From positions 1 to 23,754 of the IMG/VR virus record IMGVR_UViG_3300025655_000294: a stretch of 23,754 nt of DNA; one strand, written 5' to 3'. Positions 9,386 to 15,394 of the stretch are shown here, one piece after another (position 1 is the first letter of the stretch; each line of letters begins with the position of its first letter). Both the position numbers and the translations under genes were made by a program. The notes beneath the pieces were generated by a model, which made no database searches, was not told the DNA's origin, and was given only the letters and a program-made list of their open reading frames with translations. The DNA is from a virus.

Positions 9386-9606
9386 TGCCAATCACTAGGG
9401 CTAGTTTACCTAAGACCACTTCTCTTAAAGTTAAGAATAAAAATAAGAAGAAGTATCAAACACCTGGAGCCAAAGCTAGAGCTAAGGCTACAGCGAAAAC
9501 AAAAGCAATCTTATCCCAACAAAGAGGGGAAGGATCTCCTCAAGGTAAGGTTGTGATGAGAGGTTTTGTAAAAAAGCTTTATGATAAAATCAAAAACAAA
9601 AAGTAA
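9385..9606 (+). CDS. Small highly basic hypothetical protein
   Basis: The protein has 73 residues and is extremely rich in Lys/Arg/Ala, including KNKNKKKYQ and KARAKATAKTKA, and ends KLYDKIKNKK. Its ATG is fused to the upstream stop as TAATG, so translation is probably coupled. The charge suggests nucleic-acid binding, but no fold is recognisable. Its last 26 bases overlap the next ORF in another frame. Confidence 0.65.
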   Translation: MPITRASLPKTTSLKVKNKNKKKYQTPGAKARAKATAKTKAILSQQRGEGSPQGKVVMRGFVKKLYDKIKNKK

Positions 9607-9775
9607 ATCCACTGTTAACAAAGCAGGGAATTATACTAAACCCAGTATGAGAAAAGCTTTGTTTAATAAAATAAAAGCAGGTGGTAAAGGTGGAGCACCT
9701 GGGCAGTGGTCAGCACGAAAAGCCCAGTTGCTAGCCAAACAATATAAAGAAAAAGGTGGAGGTTACAAATCCTAG
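9581..9775 (+). CDS. Small basic protein of the GGKPGQWSARKAQ type
   Basis: The protein has 64 residues. The core GGAPGQWSARKAQLLAKQYK followed by GGGY is a conserved motif that I recognise from small proteins in marine phages. Its biochemical function is, as far as I know, unestablished. The N-terminal 20 residues are Lys/Ser-rich and overlap the previous gene by 26 bases. The ATG at 9581 has no convincing ribosome site, so the true start may lie further in, for example the ATG at 9648, although the conserved-looking AGNYTKPSMRK segment favours the long form. Confidence 0.7.
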   Translation: MIKSKTKSKSTVNKAGNYTKPSMRKALFNKIKAGGKGGAPGQWSARKAQLLAKQYKEKGGGYKS

Positions 9776-9776
9776 G

Positions 9777-9869
9777 ATGGAAAATACTTGCAAAAATTGT
9801 GAGCACTCTTGCCACTGCAGTAACTCATCCAGCTGTCATTGCGGGTGTTCCAATTGCGAGCACAAATAA
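9777..9869 (+). CDS. Tiny Cys/His-rich probable metal-binding protein
   Basis: The protein has 30 residues, with eight Cys (5, 8, 12, 14, 20, 22, 24, 27) and four His (10, 13, 21, 29). The pattern is CxxC, CxC, CxCxC, C, resembling a metallothionein or very small zinc knuckle. The ATG lies one base after the upstream TAG, and the stop is four bases before the next ATG, so it fits exactly into the cassette. A longer GTG-started frame covers the same bases, but its first 25 residues are unremarkable, while this frame has a composition very unlikely by chance. The sequence shows a likely metal-binding peptide. Whether it stores metal, chaperones a metalloprotein or binds nucleic acid is unknown. 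Confidence 0.75.
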   Translation: MENTCKNCEHSCHCSNSSSCHCGCSNCEHK

Positions 9870-9873
9870 TAAG

Positions 9874-10137
9874 ATGCCCGCTTTAAAGAAACCGCAAAAA
9901 AGTTTACGTGCTTGGACTAGACAGAAGTGGCGAACCAAATCGGGTAAGCCATCTACTCAAGGTCCCAAAGCTACAGGCGAAAGGTATCTACCCGAGTCTG
10001 CTATTAAAGCTTTGTCATCTGGTGAGTATGCAGCAACTACGGCTGCCAAAAGAAAAGGAAGAGCGCAAGGTAAACAGTTTGTGGCACAGCCAAAGAATAT
10101 AAAAAAGAAAGTAAAGAAATATAGGAGCGTAAAATAA
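9874..10137 (+). CDS. Small basic conserved marine-phage protein
   Basis: The protein has 87 residues from ATG 9874. The start was chosen because the upstream bases are used by the Cys-rich ORF in another frame and because the family-like region begins at once (SLRAWTRQKWRTKSGKPS). The block GERYLPESAIKALSSGEYAA followed by KRKGRAQGKQF and a Lys-rich tail is a pattern I recognise from small phage proteins often found beside the WSARKAQ type. Function unknown. No membrane segment. It ends in TAATG with the holin start. Confidence 0.75.
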   Translation: MPALKKPQKSLRAWTRQKWRTKSGKPSTQGPKATGERYLPESAIKALSSGEYAATTAAKRKGRAQGKQFVAQPKNIKKKVKKYRSVK

Positions 10138-10550
10138 TGTTATCTAAATTATTGGGTGGTAGTTTAGTAGAAACTGTTGGTAAAGTTATTGATAGTGTTC
10201 ATGTGTCCGATGAAGAAAGAGGAAAAATAAAAATAAGATTACAGGAATTAGAAAATGAAATTAATAGTAAACAAATGGAGATTAATTTAGCTGATGCTCA
10301 GTCTACAGCTACAGATATTTCAGGTATATTGCAGCGTTCTTGGCGACCCCTCATTGGGTTTAGTGCAGCAATATCCATTTTTTGGGAGTTTGTCCTTAAA
10401 AATTTTATCATGTTCTTTCTAGCCGTGTTTGAAGTACAGACACAACCGCTACCAAGTATGGATATGGAACAACTCATGCCGTTAGTCATGGCGCTTTTGG
10501 GCATGGCGGGCTTGAGAACTTTTGAGAAGTCTAAGAAGATTACCAAGTAA
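10137..10550 (+). CDS. Holin of the three-TM/GTA-holin type
   Basis: The protein has 137 residues. Residues about 20-55 are an amphipathic charged helix. Then ILQRSWRPLIGFSAAISIFW leads into a first membrane segment (about 70-84), a second follows in LKNFIMFFLAVF (about 86-98), and a third is around LMPLVMALLGMAGL (about 113-127), followed by RTFEKSKKITK. This matches the 3TM phage holin family, which makes holes in the inner membrane to let endolysin reach the wall. The lysozyme 113 bases downstream has no signal peptide, which fits holin-dependent release. It starts and ends in TAATG overlaps, so it is translationally coupled on both sides. Confidence 0.85.
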   Translation: MLSKLLGGSLVETVGKVIDSVHVSDEERGKIKIRLQELENEINSKQMEINLADAQSTATDISGILQRSWRPLIGFSAAISIFWEFVLKNFIMFFLAVFEVQTQPLPSMDMEQLMPLVMALLGMAGLRTFEKSKKITK

Positions 10551-10663
10551 TGTACCAGTTAGAAATATTTACATATAAAATTATTAATAAAATATATAAA
10601 CTATTTGAAAAAGAAAAACCTAAAGATGAACATGAAGTTCACTGGGGTATAGGAGGTAAGTAA
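10550..10663 (+). CDS. Small hypothetical protein between holin and lysozyme
   Basis: The protein has 37 residues, MYQLEIFTYKIINK onwards, with an amphipathic Tyr/Ile/Lys helix and then a charged tail ending HWGIGGK. Both its start and its stop are TAATG junctions, with the holin and the lysozyme, and GGAGG within its 3' end would serve as the lysozyme ribosome site. This exact nesting is the main evidence that it is translated. The position between holin and endolysin suggests a lysis accessory role, but there is no motif to support one. Confidence 0.6.
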   Translation: MYQLEIFTYKIINKIYKLFEKEKPKDEHEVHWGIGGK

Positions 10664-11109
10664 TGTTTGAAAAACTTAAGGAGAGAATAAAAGAACACGA
10701 AGGATTTAGGTCTTATGTTTATAAGGATTCATTAGGATTCGCAACCATAGGATACGGTCACTTGGTAACGAAGGAGGACAACTATGAAGAAGGTGTTGAA
10801 TATAGTAAAGAACAATTGGAAGCCGTCTTTGAAGATGATTTTCAAAATGCCTGTGATTGCGCTCAATTGGTCGCTGACAGTTTTGATATCAATCTTGACG
10901 AGCATCCAGAACCTGTTAAAGAAGTTCTTATAGAGATGACATTTCAGTTAGGTGTTGGAGGGGTAAGTAAGTTTAAGAAATTTCTTGGACACTTATCCAC
11001 CAGCACCTATCATCTTGCGTCGGATGAGATGCTCGATTCGCGTTGGGCAAAACAGACCCCGCACCGTGCAGAGAAATTATCTTATGCCATAAGGGCGCTT
11101 GCAGATTAA
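10663..11109 (+). CDS. Endolysin, T4-type lysozyme (GH24)
   Basis: The protein has 148 residues and cleaves the glycan backbone of peptidoglycan at lysis. The GH24 catalytic triad is visible as E13 (EHEGFR), D22 and T28 (ATIGYGH), with the E-x8-D-x5-T spacing of T4 lysozyme. The C-terminal half shows the conserved FQLGVGG and the final SRWAKQTPHRAEKL, matching the SxWxxQTPxRA motif. There is no N-terminal hydrophobic signal, so export must rely on the holin. GGAGG lies eight bases before the ATG, which overlaps the upstream stop. Confidence 0.95.
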   Translation: MFEKLKERIKEHEGFRSYVYKDSLGFATIGYGHLVTKEDNYEEGVEYSKEQLEAVFEDDFQNACDCAQLVADSFDINLDEHPEPVKEVLIEMTFQLGVGGVSKFKKFLGHLSTSTYHLASDEMLDSRWAKQTPHRAEKLSYAIRALAD

Positions 11110-11112
11110 TGT

Positions 11113-11355
11113 ATGTTAAAATTTGTAATCCTATTTCAGTTATGTTTAGCAGGGGGAATAGACAATCCTGCGGATGTACAGTGTGTTAGGATTATAAGCG
11201 AACCCATTTACACTAACAGATTAGATTGCGAACTACAAGCCAAAGAAGTAGGCAAGTGGGTGCAAGATGAACTTGATCAAATAGGCGGAGCCTCCGTCTT
11301 ATATGCCCGTTGTGTTAATACATACACAATGGATTATCTAGAACAATTTAAGTAG
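11113..11355 (+). CDS. Secreted small Cys-containing protein
   Basis: The protein has 80 residues. Residues 1-14 (MLKFVILFQLCLAG) look like a short signal peptide, possibly with a weak lipobox (LCLAGG). The mature part has three Cys (24, 39, 67), and similar small exported proteins occur in marine phages. It follows the lysozyme by three bases. The place after holin and endolysin is where spanins sit, but it lacks a long coiled coil or Pro-rich mature region, so a spanin role is only a possibility. Its stop TAG overlaps the next start GTG. Confidence 0.7.
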   Translation: MLKFVILFQLCLAGGIDNPADVQCVRIISEPIYTNRLDCELQAKEVGKWVQDELDQIGGASVLYARCVNTYTMDYLEQFK

Positions 11356-11993
11356 TGGCATTTCTTGTAGCAAATGTTCCACCTATTGAAGTCCTTGTTA
11401 AGAAAGAGTATCTCTATGACTTTCAGAGGGGGCACGGTGAGTATGAACCAGGAATCTGGATCACCGTTAAATCTATACAAGGTCGCGCATTATATTTCGA
11501 GACCTATCTCTATGAAACGGGAGCTCTATATGATAAGCTACCTATCTCGGCTTTTGTCTGGAAAGAGACGAAGGAAGAGATGGAACTCGAAGACCTAGAG
11601 CTTTGGGATTGTTTTAGCTACCACATCTCAGTTATACAAAAGGTGAGTATAGGGTCGGGGAAATGTAAATACAAGGCTCCAAACGGGAATTTTTATTTTG
11701 GGGAGTATTTATATACTATAGATAGTTGTCATCCAGACTACAACATACCAGATATTGGGTATTCTGAGGTACCTACACAACATAAGTCCTTTAATATAAT
11801 ACAATTAGACAACGGGTATTTCGCCGCTCAGCCTAACAATCGGGTAATATTCTATGACAAGTCTTTATCCCCAAAGAAGATGAGGTTCCCAGACTATAAG
11901 GTTTCAACTATTGAATATGGTGTGGAAAATAAATCTAAGTATACAGCGGGTGATGATACTAATTTCTTTTATGAGTTCGAAGAACAAAGCTAG
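11355..11993 (+). CDS. Conserved 212-residue marine-phage protein of unknown function
   Basis: The start is GTG in a TAGTG overlap with the upstream stop, and no ribosome site is visible, so coupling is likely. The sequence has segments I recognise from a widespread hypothetical family in marine phages: KKEYLYDFQRGHGEYEPGIW, a Trp-Asp-Cys-Phe block, LYTIDSCHPD, and QHKSFNIIQLDNG with AAQPNNR. The family is mostly beta-strand-like and soluble, with no membrane segment. Its biochemical role is not known to me. It is the last gene of the plus cassette, and its stop lies in the stem of the following hairpin. Confidence 0.8.
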   Translation: MAFLVANVPPIEVLVKKEYLYDFQRGHGEYEPGIWITVKSIQGRALYFETYLYETGALYDKLPISAFVWKETKEEMELEDLELWDCFSYHISVIQKVSIGSGKCKYKAPNGNFYFGEYLYTIDSCHPDYNIPDIGYSEVPTQHKSFNIIQLDNGYFAAQPNNRVIFYDKSLSPKKMRFPDYKVSTIEYGVENKSKYTAGDDTNFFYEFEEQS

Positions 11994-12020
11994 GCAAGAA
12001 GCCTAGCCTATTCCTCTTTT
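11989..12020 (+). terminator. Terminator-like hairpin between convergent genes
   Basis: GCTAGGC (11989-11995), loop AAGAA, GCCTAGC (12001-12007), then CTATTCCTCTTTT. The 7-bp stem is perfect and contains the TAG stop of the 212-residue gene. The tail is pyrimidine-rich rather than a pure T run. On the opposite strand the stem is followed by TTTGTTCTT, so it may work in both directions. Confidence 0.6.
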
Positions 12021-12023
12021 AGA

Positions 12024-12224
12024 TTACTTCTGTGGTATTCTTAATACGTTAGGGAAGTATTGATTTTCTTTGTAGAAATTAAAAGCCCAGTACCAATCGT
12101 CTTTATATTCTGCTCTCGCGTACTGTTCTAATTCTGAGTCTCCGTCTGTTCCTGCAGTATTAAAGATGTTTAAACATCTATTAACAAATGAGTTAGTTAC
12201 GGAGAAAGTTCTTGGGTTTGCCAT
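12024..12224 (-). CDS. Small hypothetical protein
   Basis: The protein has 66 residues, MANPRTFSVTNSF onwards, with a Tyr/Trp/Phe-rich centre (EYKDDWYWAFNFYKENQYF). AAGGAG lies six bases before ATG 12224, a good ribosome site. It overlaps the upstream 66-residue gene by 28 bases. No signal peptide and no known family. It is the last gene of the long minus array before the hairpin. Confidence 0.65.
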   Translation of the reverse strand: MANPRTFSVTNSFVNRCLNIFNTAGTDGDSELEQYARAEYKDDWYWAFNFYKENQYFPNVLRIPQK

Positions 12225-12397
12225 AGTTTCTCCTTTATTGATATTTCAGCCAAGGCTCTCCAGTAGTCCTTGTCTTTGATGGGGAGTGTAGCAAACTTTT
12301 GTTTAGAAGTCAAGCGTTTGTTGCTGAATAGCAGGTATAGCTTTTTTGCAAGGCTATCGTATATAGTTTTTTGTGGATAAGTATTTTGATTTGTCAT
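12197..12397 (-). CDS. Small hypothetical protein
   Basis: The protein has 66 residues, MTNQNTYPQKTIYDSL onwards, basic, with a DYWRALAEISIKEKLW segment that looks helical. The ribosome site is weak (AGAGAC just before the ATG). It lies directly downstream of a minus-strand terminator hairpin, so its expression may depend on read-through. No family recognised. The 28-base overlap and shared strand suggest joint translation with the next small gene. Confidence 0.6.
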   Translation of the reverse strand: MTNQNTYPQKTIYDSLAKKLYLLFSNKRLTSKQKFATLPIKDKDYWRALAEISIKEKLWQTQELSP

Positions 12398-12407
12398 GTC
12401 TCTGTAA

Positions 12408-12578
12408 TTAAAAAGGAGCTAGTATTTCTACCAGCCCCTTTGTACGGTTGTGGAAAAAAGAGTTCCCCAAACTGTTTCTAAATATTGCATCTAGAAGAAG
12501 TAAGGTTCTTCGTGCCCCCCTGTCTCCAGTTTTTAAGCGAAAGGTCATATGAATTAACACATGAATGCCCTATATAAT
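12408..12578 (-). ncRNA. Candidate small RNA of about 170 nt
   Basis: A near-consensus promoter (12585-12613) predicts a start near 12578, and a 13-bp hairpin with a U tract ends the unit near 12410. No conserved protein lies between. The transcript contains a small GAAGAA/TTCTTC hairpin (about 12494-12511) and one copy of the GGGGGCAC motif. A 46-codon frame (12548-12408) is open across it but has no ribosome site and runs through the terminator stem, so I favour an RNA or a leader/attenuator for the two small genes downstream. No known RNA family recognised. Confidence 0.4.
12410..12441 (-). terminator. Rho-independent terminator or attenuator
   Basis: On the minus strand AAAGGGGCUGGUA, loop GAAA, UACUAGCUCCUUU pairs over 13 bp with two G-U pairs and is followed by further U residues. 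In plus-strand RNA the same two positions would be A-C mismatches, so the structure is built for minus-strand RNA. It sits 13 bases upstream of ATG 12397. Confidence 0.65.
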
Positions 12579-12584
12579 GTTATA

Positions 12585-12613
12585 ACTATATCACAAGTTA
12601 AACAATTTGTCAA
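12585..12613 (-). promoter_or_regulatory. Sigma-70 promoter at the end of nrdB
   Basis: TTGACA (12608-12613), a 17-base spacer and TATAGT (12585-12590) on the minus strand. The nrdB stop codon TGA is part of the -35 box. A perfect palindrome GTTATAAC (12579-12586) overlaps the expected start and might be a repressor site. It would transcribe the small RNA unit and, by read-through, two small genes. Confidence 0.65.
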
Positions 12614-13575
12614 GAGGAAAATGCATCACTCCAGTCTCCTTGAACTGCGCCCTTTGCGTACTCAGTAGCCCTAGTTTCAAAGAAGTTTTCGTGTGCCTGC
12701 CCATTGACAATGTAGTCTACCCACTCTAGTGGGTTTGATTTTACTCCGTAGTTAGGCTTTAAACCTAGCTGAAGTAATCTTCTGTCCGCCATGTAGTGTA
12801 TATAGTTCTTAACTTCTTGTGGAGTTAATCCTTGGACTGGTCCTTGTTGGAATGCCAAGTCAATAAACTTCTCTTCAAGAGTTACCATATCTCTACATAT
12901 ATCATACAATGACTTTTTAAATTCATCATTCCATATGTGCGGCTTCTCATCTAATACTGTATGTAAAAGTTTAATCATGTTTTCAACATGGTGGTTCTCA
13001 TCTCTGATTGACCACGCTACGATTTGCCCCATGCCTTTCATTTTGCCGAAGCGCTGAAAGTTTAGTAGCATAATGAATGATCCAAACAACTGCAGTCCTT
13101 CACCGAATGCAGAGAACACAGCCATGTCACGAACGATCTTCTCTTCTTCCGTGCCCCCTTTGCTTTCCCAGAGATAGTTATGTTTGTCTGCCATCTCCGC
13201 GTACTCTTGGAATGCTTTGTACTCTCTATCATCCATACCAATGGTATCGTTTAGTAGTGAATAACTATGCGCATGGTTAGCCTCCGACGTAGCAATAGCG
13301 GATAACATCATACGCACTTCTGGTTTCTTGAACATGGGTATATACACATCCATATAGGCTTGTGCAATATCTACGTCACCTTGTGTAAAGAATGTTAGAA
13401 TCTGTTTCACTAGATTCTTTTCTGCATCATTCATCTTTGAGTTCCAATCATTTACATCTTCATGTAAAGGAACTTCACTGGGTAACCAGTGCATCTTCTG
13501 TTGTTGATCATAGGCTTCAAACGCCCATGGATATTCAAATGGTTTGTAATATTCTCTGCCTTCAAATACTGACAT
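12610..13575 (-). CDS. nrdB: Class I ribonucleotide reductase beta subunit
   Basis: The protein has 321 residues. It houses the di-metal centre and tyrosyl radical that start reduction of ribonucleotides to deoxyribonucleotides, in complex with NrdA in the cytoplasm. Metal ligands are visible as D67, E98 and H101 (SEANHAHSY), E159 (FGEGLQ), E193 and H196 (RDENHHVE). Y105 stands seven residues after E98, the spacing of E. coli E115 to Y122, so a Tyr radical of the class Ia/Ib kind is expected. AAGGAG lies six bases before the ATG. It follows nrdA by nine bases and is clearly co-transcribed with it. The length is slightly below bacterial NrdB, as in other phages. Confidence 0.96.
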   Translation of the reverse strand: MSVFEGREYYKPFEYPWAFEAYDQQQKMHWLPSEVPLHEDVNDWNSKMNDAEKNLVKQILTFFTQGDVDIAQAYMDVYIPMFKKPEVRMMLSAIATSEANHAHSYSLLNDTIGMDDREYKAFQEYAEMADKHNYLWESKGGTEEEKIVRDMAVFSAFGEGLQLFGSFIMLLNFQRFGKMKGMGQIVAWSIRDENHHVENMIKLLHTVLDEKPHIWNDEFKKSLYDICRDMVTLEEKFIDLAFQQGPVQGLTPQEVKNYIHYMADRRLLQLGLKPNYGVKSNPLEWVDYIVNGQAHENFFETRATEYAKGAVQGDWSDAFSS

Positions 13576-13584
13576 ATATTCTCC

Positions 13585-15342
13585 TTATGCTTCACAAGCC
13601 ACACATGCGGCTTCTTCTTGTTGATAGTCTTGTCTAATAGTTCTTTCTATCTGACTGGATAGATTCTCTACTTTCTTTAACGCTTGGCTTCTCATGTAGT
13701 AAAGTGTTTTGACTTTACCTTTCCACGCTCTCAAGTGAATACCATGTAATGTTTTGGTGTCCACATCTGGCGGTAAGAACAAGTTTAAACTTTGTGATTG
13801 ACAGATGTATTGCTGTCTATCCGCCGCTAAATCCACCAAGTGTCTCTGATTCATTTCAATTGCAGTTTTAAATACTGCCTTCTCTTCATCAGATAAAAAG
13901 TCTAAGTGTTGTACACTACCCCCATTAGTCACAATAGATTTCCAAACTTCTTTATTGTTTCTATCATGCTTTAACAATACTCGTTCTAAGTATTTGTTTT
14001 TCATAAGGAAGGTACCACTTAAAGTCTTTTGAGAAAACGCGTTGGCGCGTAGTGGTTCTATGGATGGAGAAGTTCCCCCGCAGATAACAGACGAAGAAGC
14101 ATTAGGAGCAATGGCGATGACATGAGAATGTCGTAGCCCTGTGCCCTCCATGTCTGCAGGAGAACCCCTTTCCGCCCCGAGCTTTTCATTAGCAGCTTGA
14201 GCCTCGTTATGGATATGCTTGAATATAAAATCATTAATGTCTTTAGACTTTTCACCATCCATTGCTACTTCTCTTTTCTGGAAATAACTATGTAGCCCCA
14301 TTGTACCTAAGCCAATGGCTCTTTCACAACGCGCGGAATTAACTGCACGCCACATGTAAGAGGGGGCACTTGTAATGAAATGCTCTAAAACATTATCAAG
14401 CATACGTACCAAATCTTCTATAAATAATTTATTATCTTTCCACTCATCAAAGTATTCCAAGTTCACGGAAGATAAACAACACACTGCAGTTCTATCTTTT
14501 GCTGTGGGTAATGTAATCTCGGAACATAAGTTAGAGTGATTGAATTTTAATCCTAGTTTCTTTTGGGATTCGGGTAGCGCCGCATTGACTGTATCAATAA
14601 ATGAAATGTACGGTTCGCCCGTTGCGATTCTAGTTTCCAGAATCTTAATCCATAAAGTTCTAGCATCAATAGTTTTAATAACTTGTTTAGTGTGCGGGTC
14701 AATTAGATTCCAAGCCTCACCTTTCTGGACAGCTTCCATAAAAGCATCCGTGACATTGATACCATGGTGTAAGTTTAAATTCTTTCTATGAATATCTCCA
14801 CCTGTAGGTTTTCTCATTTCAATAAACTCTACAATCTCTGGGTGAGATACATCCATGTATGATGCATAACTACCACGTCGTGTTGCGCCTTGATGGAACG
14901 CAGTCATCTGAGAATCCACCACATGCATGAAAGGAATCACACCTGTAGTTTTATTACCAATACTTGTAGCCATACCTTGGGATCTAACATTACCCCAGTA
15001 TCCACCAATACCACCGCCCATGCTAGACAGCCATATGTTTTCAGTATAGTGATCTGCTAAACCTTCACGTGAATCATCTACATAATTTAAGAAGCAGGAT
15101 ATAGGTAGCCCTCGTGTTGTTCCCCCGTTAGATAAGATAGGTGTTGAAAACATAAACCATAACTTACTAGCGTAATCATATAATCTTTGTGCGTGGGCTT
15201 GGTCATCAGCAAATGTTTTTGCCGCCCGAGCAAAGCCATCTTGAGGACTAGCCTCAGTGGGTAGTAAGTATCTATCTTTAAGTATTGTTTTGCCAGAATC
15301 TGTCAAGAGTTCATCGCGAGAGTAGTCTATATTTATTTTCAT
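13585..15342 (-). CDS. nrdA: Class I ribonucleotide reductase alpha subunit without ATP cone
   Basis: The protein has 585 residues from ATG 15342, which has AAGGAG five bases upstream; an open frame to 15417 lacks such a site. It is the catalytic subunit that supplies dNTPs for phage replication. Visible: C83 (LPISCFLN) and C288/C289 for the redox pair, the N271-x-C273-x-E275 active site (NLCSEI), Tyr548-Tyr549 of the radical path (LYYMR), and the C-terminal CVAC (580-583) that is re-reduced by a thioredoxin or glutaredoxin. The protein begins directly with the alpha core (DELLTDSGKTILKDRYLLP). The roughly 90-residue N-terminal ATP cone of E. coli NrdA is absent, so dATP activity inhibition should be lost. 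No glutaredoxin gene is seen here. Confidence 0.96.
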   Translation of the reverse strand: MKINIDYSRDELLTDSGKTILKDRYLLPTEASPQDGFARAAKTFADDQAHAQRLYDYASKLWFMFSTPILSNGGTTRGLPISCFLNYVDDSREGLADHYTENIWLSSMGGGIGGYWGNVRSQGMATSIGNKTTGVIPFMHVVDSQMTAFHQGATRRGSYASYMDVSHPEIVEFIEMRKPTGGDIHRKNLNLHHGINVTDAFMEAVQKGEAWNLIDPHTKQVIKTIDARTLWIKILETRIATGEPYISFIDTVNAALPESQKKLGLKFNHSNLCSEITLPTAKDRTAVCCLSSVNLEYFDEWKDNKLFIEDLVRMLDNVLEHFITSAPSYMWRAVNSARCERAIGLGTMGLHSYFQKREVAMDGEKSKDINDFIFKHIHNEAQAANEKLGAERGSPADMEGTGLRHSHVIAIAPNASSSVICGGTSPSIEPLRANAFSQKTLSGTFLMKNKYLERVLLKHDRNNKEVWKSIVTNGGSVQHLDFLSDEEKAVFKTAIEMNQRHLVDLAADRQQYICQSQSLNLFLPPDVDTKTLHGIHLRAWKGKVKTLYYMRSQALKKVENLSSQIERTIRQDYQQEEAACVACEA

Positions 15343-15394
15343 GTATGCTCCTTTATTAATTTTGAATGTTTCTCGAGGCGAGTTTTTCATCCTA

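Noticed and set aside
9799-9873. GTG-started 25-residue extension of the small basic protein at 9874
   Set aside because: The same bases encode the Cys/His-rich 30-residue ORF in another frame, and no ribosome site supports GTG 9799.
15270-15310. TTGACA on the minus strand near the start of nrdA
   Set aside because: Within coding sequence and without a matching -10 at 16-18 bases.
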